A stretch of DNA of 64,000 nucleotides from Pleurotus djamor. Taxonomy: Eukaryota > Basidiomycota > Agaricomycetes > Agaricales > Pleurotaceae. The position numbers and the translations under genes were made by a program. The stretch lies in NCBI GenBank assembly GCA_029747585.1, contig JAPEVF010000013.1:124001-188000 (forward strand), in the 5' to 3' direction. This document shows positions 24,134-35,034 of this stretch, in pieces. The notes beneath the pieces were generated by a model that was given only the letters and a program-made list of their open reading frames with translations, ran no database searches and had not been told where the DNA came from. The stretch's first letter is position 1; each line of letters opens with the position of its first letter.

Positions 24134-24298
24134 CGTCGATCCGGTTCACTTCAACCACCCAGGCTTGCGTCCCGAATCCTGCCCTTGCTAGGTAAAACAG
24201 CGGGGGTCGTGGGCTCAAGATGGATGCTAGCCACACCCCTAAAGTACTGAGCAGTGGACGCGCGCCGCGAAGCTGAGCGATGCTCTGATCCATGGGAT

Positions 24299-26041
24299 TC
24301 AACTGGAGGGAGGGTAAGGTGATCCTTCAACAACAGAAATCCAACCGTTAGATAGATACACAACCACCCGAGCGCTCCATTCATCGATCACTGGTCGCGG
24401 CCCATAAGCTTCATAAAGATCGTCTGTACAATAGCGCTTGACAGTGGCCTCTTTATAAAAACTCAGTACCGCCAAGGCGCCCTTGGGTGGTCGATTCATC
24501 ATGGCACGGTGAATGCCAAGGGGGAATGGAACTGAGCTGAGTCGGATGTTATATAAGAGCGTGAGCGATACCTCATCCTGATGGATGTGAAAGAGGTAAA
24601 TTCCCTTCGTTGTTGCAACGGCAACATATGTATCATCACCAAGGCTGGTTATCGTGGATACAGTGTCCCGAACCACGAATTCGTCAAATCTCCGGTGAAA
24701 AAGCGGAGGTGGTTGATGTGGTGGAGGCATCAAACCATCAGAGGAGCAGGTCACGAGGTCGGGGATGGATATGACAGAGAACGATTGGTATCCAATCATC
24801 AACATCTTGCGACCAGGCAGAAGTGTCATATTGGCCTTGAAACATGGACATTGGTGAGTGAAGCGGTAAACAGTAACTGTAAGTAACTTTACCAACAATC
24901 TTATTTCCTCTGCACATAGCATGGATAACGCACTTGTGGTGGGTGCCAGCATGAGACCTTGACCAATTGTAAACTTCCACGAATCTATAGCCGTCGAAAC
25001 GAGCATACAACGTCCCAAATGACGATGTGTAGAATAAGGTATCCTTTGGGATGGCAGTGGTGAACGAAGTGATCCTAGTTGAGGAGAGGGCAGTATCTGT
25101 CGTTTCGACTACGCGCCAGATCTCTACTCTTCCGGGTACGGAGGCACCTTTCCCTTTAGATGAATGTGAGCAAGCAATCAAGGATAAGTCTGGTTGGAAA
25201 AGCTCAACTATCATCGTAAACAACGACAAGGTCAAAGGCCAGAGTGGCCGAGCTATGGTACACAATGGCGTGCATGTCTGAGACAAAGGTATCATCGGAG
25301 CTTTGGATGAAGAGGGCAGAGGAAGTCTGGGAGAAATTTTCCGTATCTAGAAGATGAGAGTATATAGACCCCTTGTCGCAGTCATCGGATGTGATGAGCC
25401 AACGTCCGCCCTCAACAAGGACGAGATTAGACGCAGGTGAAGCTTGACGAACATGGCGAAACACAGGAGGATCCCGCGGTACCGAAGGTGACCAAAGTGA
25501 GTCAGCACGAAGCCACCTCATAACTAATATCTCTAGCTGGTCAGCTGGGTAGGCTTCAACGGGTTTCGGTGGAATGATCGGAACGGCGTAAGATTCAGAA
25601 AGGTGGCGAAAAAGCTGTCGCCAGACCGCAAGGCTTTTTGACGCCTCTTACAGTGATCTACACGTCTTGATCGCACAAGTTCAGCATCCTGTATCCCTGT
25701 GTCACCATATAGACTAAACGTACCACGCGAGCTCGAAGAACATCCTGCCATTCTAGTTGAAGAAGTACGGCCTCAATGCGTTCAAGGGGTAGGGATGAGA
25801 GCTGCGAATTTCCTTTGGCCAGAACAGAGCTCCCTGAAGCATGTTTATAATCGCGGATTGTCACAGAAACATCGAATTACGAACCTGGCCGCCATAACGT
25901 TCGGATGACCCGAATGATGTCAGAGACGACAATATGAATCGTCTTCGAAAATGACACCAAAGATTGTAATGCATTGAAGGCGCTCACTAAGCTTTCTGGG
26001 GAAGAAATTGAGGGAGGACTTTGTTGCGTGTGTTCGTTCAT
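24299..26041 (-). pseudogene. F-box family copy F6 with one in-frame stop
   Basis: Third tandem copy. The leader exon from 26041 (MNEHTQQSPPSISSPESLVS, then LQSLVSFSKTIHIVVSDIIR) and the F-box (NSQLSSLPLERIEAVLLQLE, WQDVLRARV) are intact. Just after the first F-box intron the family block CRSLYxASKS reads CRSL-stop-EASKSLAVW: codon TAA at 25648-25650 replaces the Tyr codon TAT/TAC found in F4 and F5. Everything downstream is open and conserved (RWLRADSLWSP, LVEGGRWLI, GRVEIWRVVE, FVEVYNWSRS, LGIHRA, VIDEWSAR). One nonsense codon with no other decay means either very recent death, a sequencing error, or readthrough. Confidence 0.7.
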
Positions 26042-26081
26042 GGTCGTTCGAGGTTTACCGACAACTTGCGCCACAAACGCG

Positions 26082-26098
26082 CCTCCGAGACATGTGAC
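26082..26098 (-). promoter_or_regulatory. Shared upstream box of F6
   Basis: CCTCCGAGACATGTGAC, 41-57 bp upstream of the F6 ATG and identical to the F4 copy. Confidence 0.45.
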
Positions 26099-26104
26099 AC
26101 CCAT

Positions 26105-27136
26105 CTCTCCTGAAAGCCCCTTTAATTCGCGCTCTTTCTCCCTTGGAGGGAGGTTCTACCTCCTTGGGAGCACGTTTGCCTTGTAGTACCTCACAAACAC
26201 CTTGCCGAAGGTTCAAATGCGAACATTAGAAGAGCTTGAACGTCCCAGGAACTCTATGAAATATCTGTGAAATCAACGGCTCGATAAATAAGGCGTAGGA
26301 AGACCGGCCTTCTCACACCGCGGGCAAAGCAAATGTCACTTCAACTTCAAGTGACATAAGGTCACCTCGACTGCTTTGCTTTGTTCTTGCATTTGAATGT
26401 CGCATTGCTCCTTTCTCTCACACGAATTTGGCTCCACGGTGAAGTAACGGTGGACGTTCAGCGTGTCCTGCGGATACGATGAGCGCCTCCACGACATGGT
26501 TGATGACGTCCAGATCAATAACGATTTATTCGTTGTGTACATGATTACAGTATATTAGGAAGTCCCAACGAATGGGAGAGGTTCCAAAAATTCTATCAAT
26601 CAAGAAGACAAACGGCCGCACGAAACAACCGACAAGTCGACTTGACGAAAAGCGAACAAAGGGGTGCTAAAGAGTATTGAACAATTTGGAAAACAAGTAT
26701 CTCGTCAGGGAAGGAACACAATAGCCAGTCTAGAGAGTAGTCCAAACAGGAACACGGTGCTTTGAAAAATAGGATGCTGGGGATTGGACTCCAAAAGCGC
26801 TCGCGTCCGAAGTACGATCCAGTCTATTTCATCGAAATGAAGTAGACGGGACCACGCCTGGAAACGAGCGAAGAGCCGGTACGAACGTGGAACAGAATCC
26901 CTCGAGCTACCAGTTCGGCGGCTGAAGTCGTCTCCCAGCTCCAATATCCTGAACATATATACATGGAGTATAATGTCATCGCTGAGATTCTGATTCGGAC
27001 GCTGAGAGCGCTGAAGATATATCGCTGGCAATGAATAGAATCTCGTGGAATGTGCGTCGCAGTTCCTAGGCAGTCGGCCCACTGGAAACTCGACATCCCT
27101 TGATGTTAACGCGCGGGGCGGAGGAAGTGCACTCTG
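26105..27136. other. Gene-poor interval
   Basis: No gene with family signal. A perfect 8-bp inverted repeat (TGTCACTT ... AAGTGACA, 26334-26356) lies here. A 323-codon open frame on the minus strand (26705-27676) runs through the adjacent minisatellite and is read as chance or a remnant. Confidence 0.3.
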
Positions 27137-27370
27137 GAACGAAGGTCTGGGTATGCCGGGGGCATCGGAGGAGANGCGGGCAGCTGCGGGGCAGCGTGAG
27201 CGGAGCAGGTTGACCAAACCTGGGAAGAAGGACGGAGCCCTGGAAGAGACGTGCAGCGGGGCACNACTNCTGTAAAAGGTCGGGATGCCGGGGGCATAGG
27301 AGGTAAATGGAGCAGAGAGCTGGATGGCAGCTGAAGCGGAGCAGGGTGACCAAGCCTGAGACAGGCGGAA
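27137..27370. repeat. Imperfect minisatellite, about 135-bp unit, two copies
   Basis: Unit 1 (from 27137) and unit 2 (from about 27272) share the ordered words GGTCTGGGTATGCCGGGGGC / GGTCGGGATGCCGGGGGCAT, then GGCAGCTG, then GCGGAGCAGGTTGACCAAAC / GCGGAGCAGGGTGACCAAGC. Three of the window's 16 Ns (27175, 27265, 27269) fall inside it, which suggests assembly difficulty. Confidence 0.55.
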
Positions 27371-28226
27371 GAGATGCACGGTATGGAGGGCGGAGTACGA
27401 CGGCAGAAAGCACGTCGAGCGCGTGAGGCAGCAGCTGCCCCTAACATCATGGAGGGATCTAGCACAACTTGACGTTCTGCGACATGACCCAATGGCGAAG
27501 CGTTTCTGCAGTGCAGACAGCACTAAACGGCTTCGGGATCGCGGCCCATTGTCAGCACGGATAGAAAGCTCGACAAAGGGTTCCCAGCACTCCCTGCGCC
27601 AGGGAACCCCCCTCTCATCACGGACTCCAACATTTCGAACAGAATGTGGTAGCTTGTCCACTGGCCATGGAACCACGGCGCAAACCCAAAGGTTTTACGA
27701 AAGGGGTCGACAATGGTCGGTAGCCCTCACGCAGACATTTCTGCCGCGTCCCCGACGAAGAATACAAGTAAATCCAAATGAACGACGCACTTTAGCTGCC
27801 CGAGTTCGCTGGTAAACCTTGAGGTGGCCAGACCACGCAAGACACCCTCTCAAAAAGGTCTAGGGGTGATACGTCGAGGTGGTGGTTGAAGAGAAAGGAT
27901 GAATAGAGGTGTTTCGGAGTTCTTATACCCGAACTGGGCCCCTGAGGTCATGTGAGCGAGTGCTAAGCGCTCGCTTGCACTTGTGCGTTGGGGGACATAC
28001 CTAAGAACCCACTTCGACGACAGCCAGACACGAAGGCGAGCATTTATTAGACGATAAGCATATGAAGTCCCCAGGGGTAGAATATGACTGGGAACGTTAG
28101 AAACCTGGAGTTTGCATCAGGAGATTGCTGATTGACTCACCTTGGACTTGTTCAGAATTCGTTCTGGATCTGGGGCGAAAAGTCGTGAAACAAGGTGCGA
28201 ACTTTAGCACCACCGCTTGCTAGCTA
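27371..28226. other. Gene-poor interval
   Basis: No supportable gene. A GCGAG ... CTCGC inverted repeat occurs at about 27957-27979. The right end borders LTR-like repeat copy A. Confidence 0.3.
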
Positions 28227-28780
28227 TGACCTGTATGAAGAATGAGTTCCAACATCAATGAACTGTGGATCACGTCTTACAGCAAATCCGAATTCAGACC
28301 TCTCCTGGACTCAAAGTACAAAGACACTACGAGGAGAATTGATGAGAATTGAATGAATATGGAGAGACAAGATATCAAGCATACCAATGATAGTGGCATA
28401 AATTGAGTGACTGCGAGAACCTATGCGCATTCAACAACCGACCTTAGCATAGCGAAGCCGGTTCTATTTATACCCGTTCGCATCAAGGTCGTAGTCCTTC
28501 TCTCCGCCTACAACGCATGGGTGTTGTAGTTTGGCTGATAAGGGACCTACCCAAACACCAGTCAGTACTGCTTGGTGGAAGAACCTGGATACGAGTAGGT
28601 CGGTCTCACCGATCAGTAAGCTCTTCTAGGGACTTAGGCCAGTATTGAACCGACCAAATCGAGCGGATACTGATATTCACCAAGGAACGTACTCACTATA
28701 GGCATTGGCTTGCCTCCTGGTCCCTCACAGAGAACAATCTGACGAAGGAGGATACAGCGGTTTCCCCAAATTGTTAGACA
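28227..28780 (-). repeat. LTR-like repeat, copy A
   Basis: About 554 bp that matches, in inverted orientation, 30863-31429. Read on the minus strand it starts TGTCTAACAATTTGGGGAAA and ends CATACAGGTCA, so it has TG...CA termini like a solo LTR. I saw no matching target-site duplication, primer-binding site or internal retroelement genes beside it. Confidence 0.6.
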
Positions 28781-29616
28781 GATTGGGACTCGGATGGGAT
28801 TCGCCGCACCTGACGGCGTATGTGACTGTGAGTACTAAACCAGCAACATGAAGAAGCCTGTCATTTCATGAGAAACTCCGTATTCCCAATATCAAGCCCT
28901 CTAGTCCGAGACGGATGAACAGCCATTTGGGTGGCGCAGGATGCTGCGATTTCCGAGCCATAATCTGGCACACGAGTTACGAGTCGGAATAAGATTCATC
29001 TGAAAGTTGACCAACAACGGATCATGGCCTGTACCACCACAAGGCGGATAGACTTGTGCTCTCCATGTGGTCGACCTTAGCCGAACCGGCAACTTATATC
29101 GATCTACCAGGCTTTCAGAGATATAACATCGACTTTTCAGTTTCAAGGAGACGTACTGACGGTGAGGACGCTGAAGTTTGAGGCTTGTGGGGCCGTCTCC
29201 GCGTTCAAAATTGATATCACAACCCGTTGACGGGCTATTGACATGAAATGATGATGGCGACGGAGACCATGCGAACGCTGTGCCAAGCACTTGTGAACAG
29301 CAGAACTTCCATTCAGAGGACAAGAGCTATAGGAAGGATGAGGCCGCCATGCAAATAGTCAAAGCTCGTAAGGGGACTTACTACTTCGTGCCATGAAGGG
29401 AAGGCACAACGAAGCCCATAGTCAGGTTCAGCGCAACGCGCCACCCAATACGGAAATTAGCCACGAGGCACCCACATGCGGCTGTTTTAAGCGCTCCGAT
29501 CGATCATTTGGCCCCAGCCTGAAAAAGGACACCATGTCGATGTGCTCACGTTTCCTCCCTTCCTGAGCGTCGTTCCCAACGCCCGCTTTACAAGAACGTC
29601 GTCGTCGTCTAGCACG
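28781..29616. other. Intergenic upstream of the FAR-17a/AIG1-like gene
   Basis: No supportable gene. The last 100 bases are presumed promoter and 5' UTR of the membrane protein gene. A longer N terminus from 29542 is possible in the same frame. Confidence 0.3.
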
Positions 29617-30630
29617 ATGTCGAGAACACTCTCGGCGCTGGGCGTTTCCAATCCTTTTGACCCAAAACGTGCCTTTTTAACGTCTCCGTTCCTTTCTCCT
29701 TTCGGCGTCTTCGTCGTTCGCGCCATCTTCGCCGCTTTCTCACTGTCAACTTGCATCGCTGTGCTCGTTACGCAGGCCACGACTCTGACCGACAACGTCA
29801 ACAACGATGACCAGAACCAGTTTCTGTACTACTCGTACTTCACCTCATTAACCTTTATCGGCCTAACGGCCTACTTTGTCGTGTCGAGCGTTCATTCGGG
29901 CGTGTACGCTTGGAAAGGAGTGTATTTGCTGAGAAGATGGGGGAGGATCGTGCAGCTGCTGCATGTTTTACTGTTTTCTACCATTGCGACATACCGTACG
30001 TCGTTTTACGTGGATATATGCGCCGTTTTTGCTCACTTTTGATGATGCCGACGACCAGCTCTTTTGGTGACGGTGGTGTACTGGGCGCTCTTGGCATCAC
30101 CAGCGACGTTCTCAACGCCCTTTTCATGTGAGTCCACATGCACTTTCGCAGCGCAACTGCTACTCACGGTGCTTCCAGCTTTCTCTTCGATATCCCAACA
30201 TATCCTAAACTCGGTTTTGGCTCTGACTGAAATACTCGTTTTATCAAACGTCGAATCTCTACCCTGGCTACATCTGCCCATTTGCATCGTCATGCTGGGT
30301 TGCTATCTCGGTGTGGCGTACATCACCCATGCGTCGCAGGGTGTGTATGTCTACTCTTTCTTGGACCCTGGCGAGCAAGGCGCTTTGCTAGCCGCATATA
30401 TCATTGGAATCGGTGTCGGCGAATGCGTTGCCTTTGTCCTTGCATGGGCATTGATGCGTCTACGCGTCTGGTTCGTGTCTAGGCGTCGTACGCCCGGAAC
30501 GACTACGCTAGGAGAAGCTGGGGACGATGAGAAGAAGGAGAGGGAAGTCGTGGAAGTGCTGGAGGATTGGGAAGAAGTTGAGATGTCGCCGTCCCATCAC
30601 GCCAAGCATGGCCATGCTCACGCTGTTTAG
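29617..30630 (+). CDS. FAR-17a/AIG1-like multi-pass membrane protein
   Basis: Two exons, 29617-29995 and 30059-30630, joined in frame (TY|PLLVTVVYWALL). The protein has about six hydrophobic segments, including FGVFVVRAIFAAFSLSTCIA, YFTSLTFIGLTAYFVVSSVH, LLVTVVYWALLASPA, WLHLPICIVMLGCYLGVAYI and AAYIIGIGVGECVAFVLAWA, and a charged cytosolic-type tail rich in Glu then His. The YFTSLTF, ISQHILNS and THASQGVYVYSFLDP segments match the fungal FAR-17a/AIG1-like family. Animal relatives (AIG1, ADTRP) are threonine hydrolases of branched fatty-acid esters; the conserved Thr and His here are compatible but activity in fungi is inferred. The gene lies between two inverted LTR-like repeats. Confidence 0.85.
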
Positions 30631-30862
30631 CTTTAGGAGTATTATTTATTATCATAGCATTGGATGGACTTACTCGATTCGAACATAGGTAGAATCTGGA
30701 GGAGACACTCTGAATCCGTCACGATACACTCCCTTTTTGATTTGTTAGATGGCTACGTTGAAAGCGCTGGGTCCGATCCCCTCTTCTGTAAGGGAAAGGG
30801 TGCCAATACCAATCCTTGGAACCTATCCAACCTCAGCTAACGCGGTTTGGTGACGCGCAACT

Positions 30863-31429
30863 TGTGTACTAAATTGGAGAAACTGCTGTATCCTCCTTCT
30901 TCGGGATTGTTCTCCGTGGTGGACCAGTAGGCTAGCCAATGCTTAGTAAGTACGCTCCTTGCTGGATCCTATTATCCGCTCGATTTGGTTGACTCAATCA
31001 TGGCGTGATTGCCTAGAAGACCTGGCCTTGTCCTCCGTCTTGCCTGATACAGATCCACGGTGAGACTCTCTGCTCGTATCCAGGTTCTTCCAACAAGCAG
31101 TACTAACTGGTGTTTGGGTAGGTCCATCATCAGCAGAACTACAACACCCATGCGTTGTAGGCGGAGAGAGGGCCCACCACCTTGATGTGAACAGGTATAA
31201 ATAGAATCGGATTCGCTATGTTAGGATGCACATAGGTTTTCGCAGACGCTCAATTGATGCCGCGATCAATGGTATGCCTGATATCTTGTCTCTCCATACT
31301 CGTTTAATTCTCATCAATTCTACCCGTAGTGTCTTTGTACTCTGAGTCCAGGAGAGGTCTGAATTCGTATTTGCTGTAAGACATGATCCACCGTTCATTG
31401 ATGTCCGAACTCATTCTTCATACAGGTAC
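30863..31429 (+). repeat. LTR-like repeat, copy B (inverted relative to A)
   Basis: Starts near TGTGTACTAAATTGGAGAAA and runs to CTTCATACAGGTA. It matches the reverse complement of 28227-28780 along its full length with scattered substitutions, for instance TCCGCCTACAACGCATGGGT in A against ACCCATGCGTTGTAGGCGGA in B. Boundaries are approximate to a few bases. Confidence 0.6.
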
Positions 31430-32483
31430 CTGGCAGGGGTTGCTGTTTCGTACCTGGCTATACCGTTTTCCTGTGGACTCCGTAATGGAATTCCCCACTG
31501 AAACTGAAAAAAAAACCCCGAGGCCCGAGATCGGCTCCGCTGCGCAACCCTATCTATGGACGAGGCCTAGTAGACGACCGCAGGCGAGGTCATCCTGTCT
31601 AGGAAAGCCTTATCACCGCCACGAATTGACCAAGGGCTTTATTCCAGCCTTTCATATCAGCCGCTTTACCTAGCTGTAGTCAGGGACTTGCGATTCCTCA
31701 ATGACTACGCCAATTTTTGATGGGCTCTATAAGAAAGCACGGATCGATGATTCCCAGAAAACAAGAAAATGAGTCAGTAACAACGTCTTGTATAGGACTG
31801 AGATGTAGATATGAGTCATCCATTCTCCCGACTACAGCGAGGACACATCAGTCGACCTAAGACTTGGCCTTTTCGCAGAAACTACGGAGTGCCCCTTCTT
31901 GAACACTTGAAAACCTTGTTTTGGATCGCCATCCGCCGATGTCAATAGCATCGAACCATTGTACTCTACGTCTCCGACATCATTTTGATTCGCCTCTCAC
32001 GTCTACCTAGGTGGAAGTAGCTGATGGAACGCCACTATGTCACCTTCTTGAATTCGTTCAGCTCAGCCTAGTCGCCCGGCCATGTACCTCCGTGGAAATT
32101 GTGGGCCGCTGAAGAGTGGAGAGCAATCTTTAACGTAGTTGACAGACCGATCGGCGTCTACCTTCGATTCGCAAGCAAATCCGAACGGCCTTCTTGCTTC
32201 GAAGTTCGAGCGCCAGGAACTGGGAAAGGAGGTCTCAGGGGCTGGGCACCGAAACCCCCTGAGGCTGAACCCGCGCCTGAACCCACCCTGAACCGCAACC
32301 ACGACCATGACTTCGACGCCTCAGATCTTCTCGCTGCCCTTTGAACTCATTGAGACTACTAGGGACGCCTGCGTCGTCAAAAAAAACCCTTGCTTGCTCT
32401 TTTGGTACTTTGAATATGGTGGATGTTGTGCGCAAACATTGTATAAAGTAATCTAAAGAATATTTATAGGATCTATTCTCAGA
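31430..32483. other. Gene-poor interval
   Basis: No gene with family signal. Only short open frames; a frame at 32099-32344 contains a Pro/Glu-rich run but nothing conserved. Confidence 0.3.
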
Positions 32484-32530
32484 GGATCGACTATCATCCT
32501 CTCGTCATAGAGGTTGGTTTCCAGCCTAGA
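32484..32530 (+). repeat. Hairpin repeat, copy 2
   Basis: GAGGATCGACTATCATCCTC then TCGTCATAGAGGTTGGTTTC and CAGCCTA, almost identical to copy 1 at 21667-21718. Confidence 0.6.
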
Positions 32531-33410
32531 TTTAAAGCATTCCATAGCGCCGCTTTATAGCCTGTAATTTGGATCACATCGTCTGTTCACGTCTACACGA
32601 ACGGACCAAAAACAGATTTAACCAACTTGGCAACAATGAGTGGGTGTCATGAAAGCAAGGTGACTCAGTATCCTATAGTCGATCTTCAATTCGTCGGCTC
32701 TCACCTGACTAGACAAGTACTTCTCCACCGTCGCGTCCCATCTCACAGTCTGCCTTCATAATTTTCTTGGACGCTCGACGGTCTCCAGAACCTCCTCCGT
32801 TGATGAAGACGTTCTCCCAAATATTGAGTAATGGAAAAATGCATTCAACGGCAAAGACATGGCCGTCGACAAGGGAGAGATCACGATTGGTTTTGGACGC
32901 TTTGGAATCGGGAAGCCAGATGAGGACGATTTCGCCCAAGATAGGATCCGCAGTCGTAACCTAAGCTGAGCGTCGTAGTCTGAGATTAGGAGTAGGGCCG
33001 CATCATCGTTTTCATAGCCTGGTAAGAAAGGAGTCGTCCGCGAAGAAAAGTCGGGATAATCAAAATTGGTGGTGAGTTTGTTCAATCAATCGCTGACTTC
33101 GTTGCATGAAGGTTTTTCTACACGGGAACGCTTTGAGACATCGGAGATGGCGATGGCGACGCGGGAAACAGAAAGACTTTCCGGGAGTCCTTAGGATGAC
33201 ATACTCGCGATGACACGAAGGACTGGATGACACAGCGAGGATGACGTGAAATCAGCAATTTAGGCAGTTTCGACTGCCTAATAAGGAAAGCAAAGGACAT
33301 GACAAGTCGATAATGACGTGATTTAGCGTGCGAAATTCGACTCGGGCATTTCGGATTACTAAATAAGGCGAAGATGAGAGTTGAGAGACCTTGCAAGCAA
33401 GGTAATCCTT
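32531..33410. other. Upstream flank of F7, no supportable gene
   Basis: Minus-strand frames at 32709-33085 and 33252-33518 overlap or precede F7 and show no family pattern. The second is antisense to the F7 F-box remnant. Confidence 0.3.
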
Positions 33411-34868
33411 ATGGAACTTGAATGGGACGATGTACTCCGAGTTCGTGGGGTGAGGTGCAACTTCGATACGAAATGAGCGTCCCCTACTCATATTGTCTAG
33501 ACCTGTAGGACACTTCACGATGCAACGAGAAGTCTATCTGTATGGCGAAACTCACTCGCGAAGCTCTCGGGCTCGTATACTGTGCCCATCTTGACTCCGA
33601 AGCCCCTAGGGATGTACAATTCCCAACAGCTGGAGACTTTGTTTCTCAGATGGATGCGTGCGGAGTCTGTGTGGTCTCCGTCGAGTACATTGAAGACACC
33701 TGTCTACCGACACGTTCGATCAGCGTCGAGCTCGTCAACCCTAGTCCTCGTTGAGGGTGGTCGCTGGCTGCTGACCACCGATAAGTGCGACAAAGGATCG
33801 ATCATGGCTCATCTAGTGGACTCACCTGAATTGGTCTCAACGGTGCTCATACTTGGGTCCGACGAATCCTATGTCACGAATATGCATGCTATTGTCGACC
33901 ACACTTCTTCTACTCTAGAGTTCGACCTATCTCTTACTTATGACCACCGTTGAGTCTGATTCTCTTGTGTACGGTTAAAACGCTGACTTGTCCATTCCTT
34001 GTGATGAAACAGTCGAGCCTTCAAGTGATCCCACAAGATTCGAAGTTTGGCGCGTTACTGAAACCAGCGACGGTAATAGTCTCCTGGCGCGTCGGATTTC
34101 TGTCGTTTCCACTCGAACTTTCACCGATACCATTTTCAAGTCATCCTTCCTCGGGCCTTGGTATGCGCATTTTTCTTACTCGGACGTGATCGAAGTGTAC
34201 GACTGGAGACAGTCCGACTCTGAATTCCACTTTAAATCCGCCATCAAGGCGAACTCTGGGGCAAGGATTGAAATTGTGTGTTATTATCTTCAATCTTGGA
34301 TATTGTATACTAATAGTGATACCCCTGCTAGATTGGGATCCACCTCACTCCTGGTAACAAATTACTGCTCCTAGGACACTCTTCGATATCTATGATCCCC
34401 ATCCCAGAACCTACTGCTCAGCTCCTCAATGGTCCAGAATCGATCTCGAGCCCGCCTCCTCCGCTGTTCCACCTAAACCTTCGCCGTGAAGACCTGGTAT
34501 GGAATAGCATCTCTCCATGGATAGGATCCAATGAAAATGCATACGCTTCATTCTCGACTACAAGAGGGATATATTTCATCCATGTCCAAGACAATGAGGC
34601 ATTGGTCAGAAAGATGCACGACCGTAGATTGCATTTTATCTCCTCGTTCCCCTTGGGCCCCCACCGTGGTGCGGTGAACATGAAACGAGGAGGGGGAAAC
34701 AATCTGATGACTATGAGTCTTCGACGGGAACCCACAGTCTATTCATATAGTACGTGTGGTCCATGCGAGGGAGTTGGTCCACGGTCAGCGATCGACGAAT
34801 GGAGTGGTCGCGTTGTAATGTATTTGAAGGATCCGGACCTGTCAATCACGGTAATCGAGCCTCAATAG
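33411..34868 (+). pseudogene. F-box family copy F7 with truncated F-box
   Basis: The second half of the F-box is readable (MELEWDDVLRVR from 33411), but the first helix is lost: upstream in this frame is LRDLASKVIL and then a TGA at about 33376, with no start codon before it. After an intron ending CTAG at 33499, the rest is intact: TCRTLHDATRSLSVW, RWMRAESVWSP, LVEGGRWLL, FEVWRVTE, VIEVYDWRQS, LGPHRG and AIDEWSGR, ending ITVIEPQ. The GTTGAG donor at 33951 is kept. If translation starts at 33411 the protein would have half an F-box and would probably not bind Skp1. It is therefore listed as a likely pseudogene; a displaced 5' exon is the alternative. Confidence 0.6.
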
Positions 34869-35034
34869 ACGATTACGTAGCACAGTCTCTTGTTCACTCT
34901 TTCTTGACTTCGCCGAGCATATGCGAGCACGGACGTTTTAATTGGCCATAGACATGACCTGGACGGGCCATGACTACGCATCTCTTAGGAACCAAACACA
35001 ATAATAGCTTGAAGAGTTTCATGAAGGCTACCAG

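Noticed and set aside
26705..27676. 323-codon minus-strand frame as a gene
   Set aside because: Composition driven by a minisatellite, three Ns inside, no recognisable domain.
30750..30803. tRNA-like B box (GGTCCGATCC)
   Set aside because: No A box or cloverleaf could be paired around it.
32709..33085. Minus-strand frames before F7
   Set aside because: Two frames would need an unsupported splice and show no family signal.
33252..33518. Minus-strand 88-codon frame
   Set aside because: Antisense to the F7 F-box remnant and first intron.
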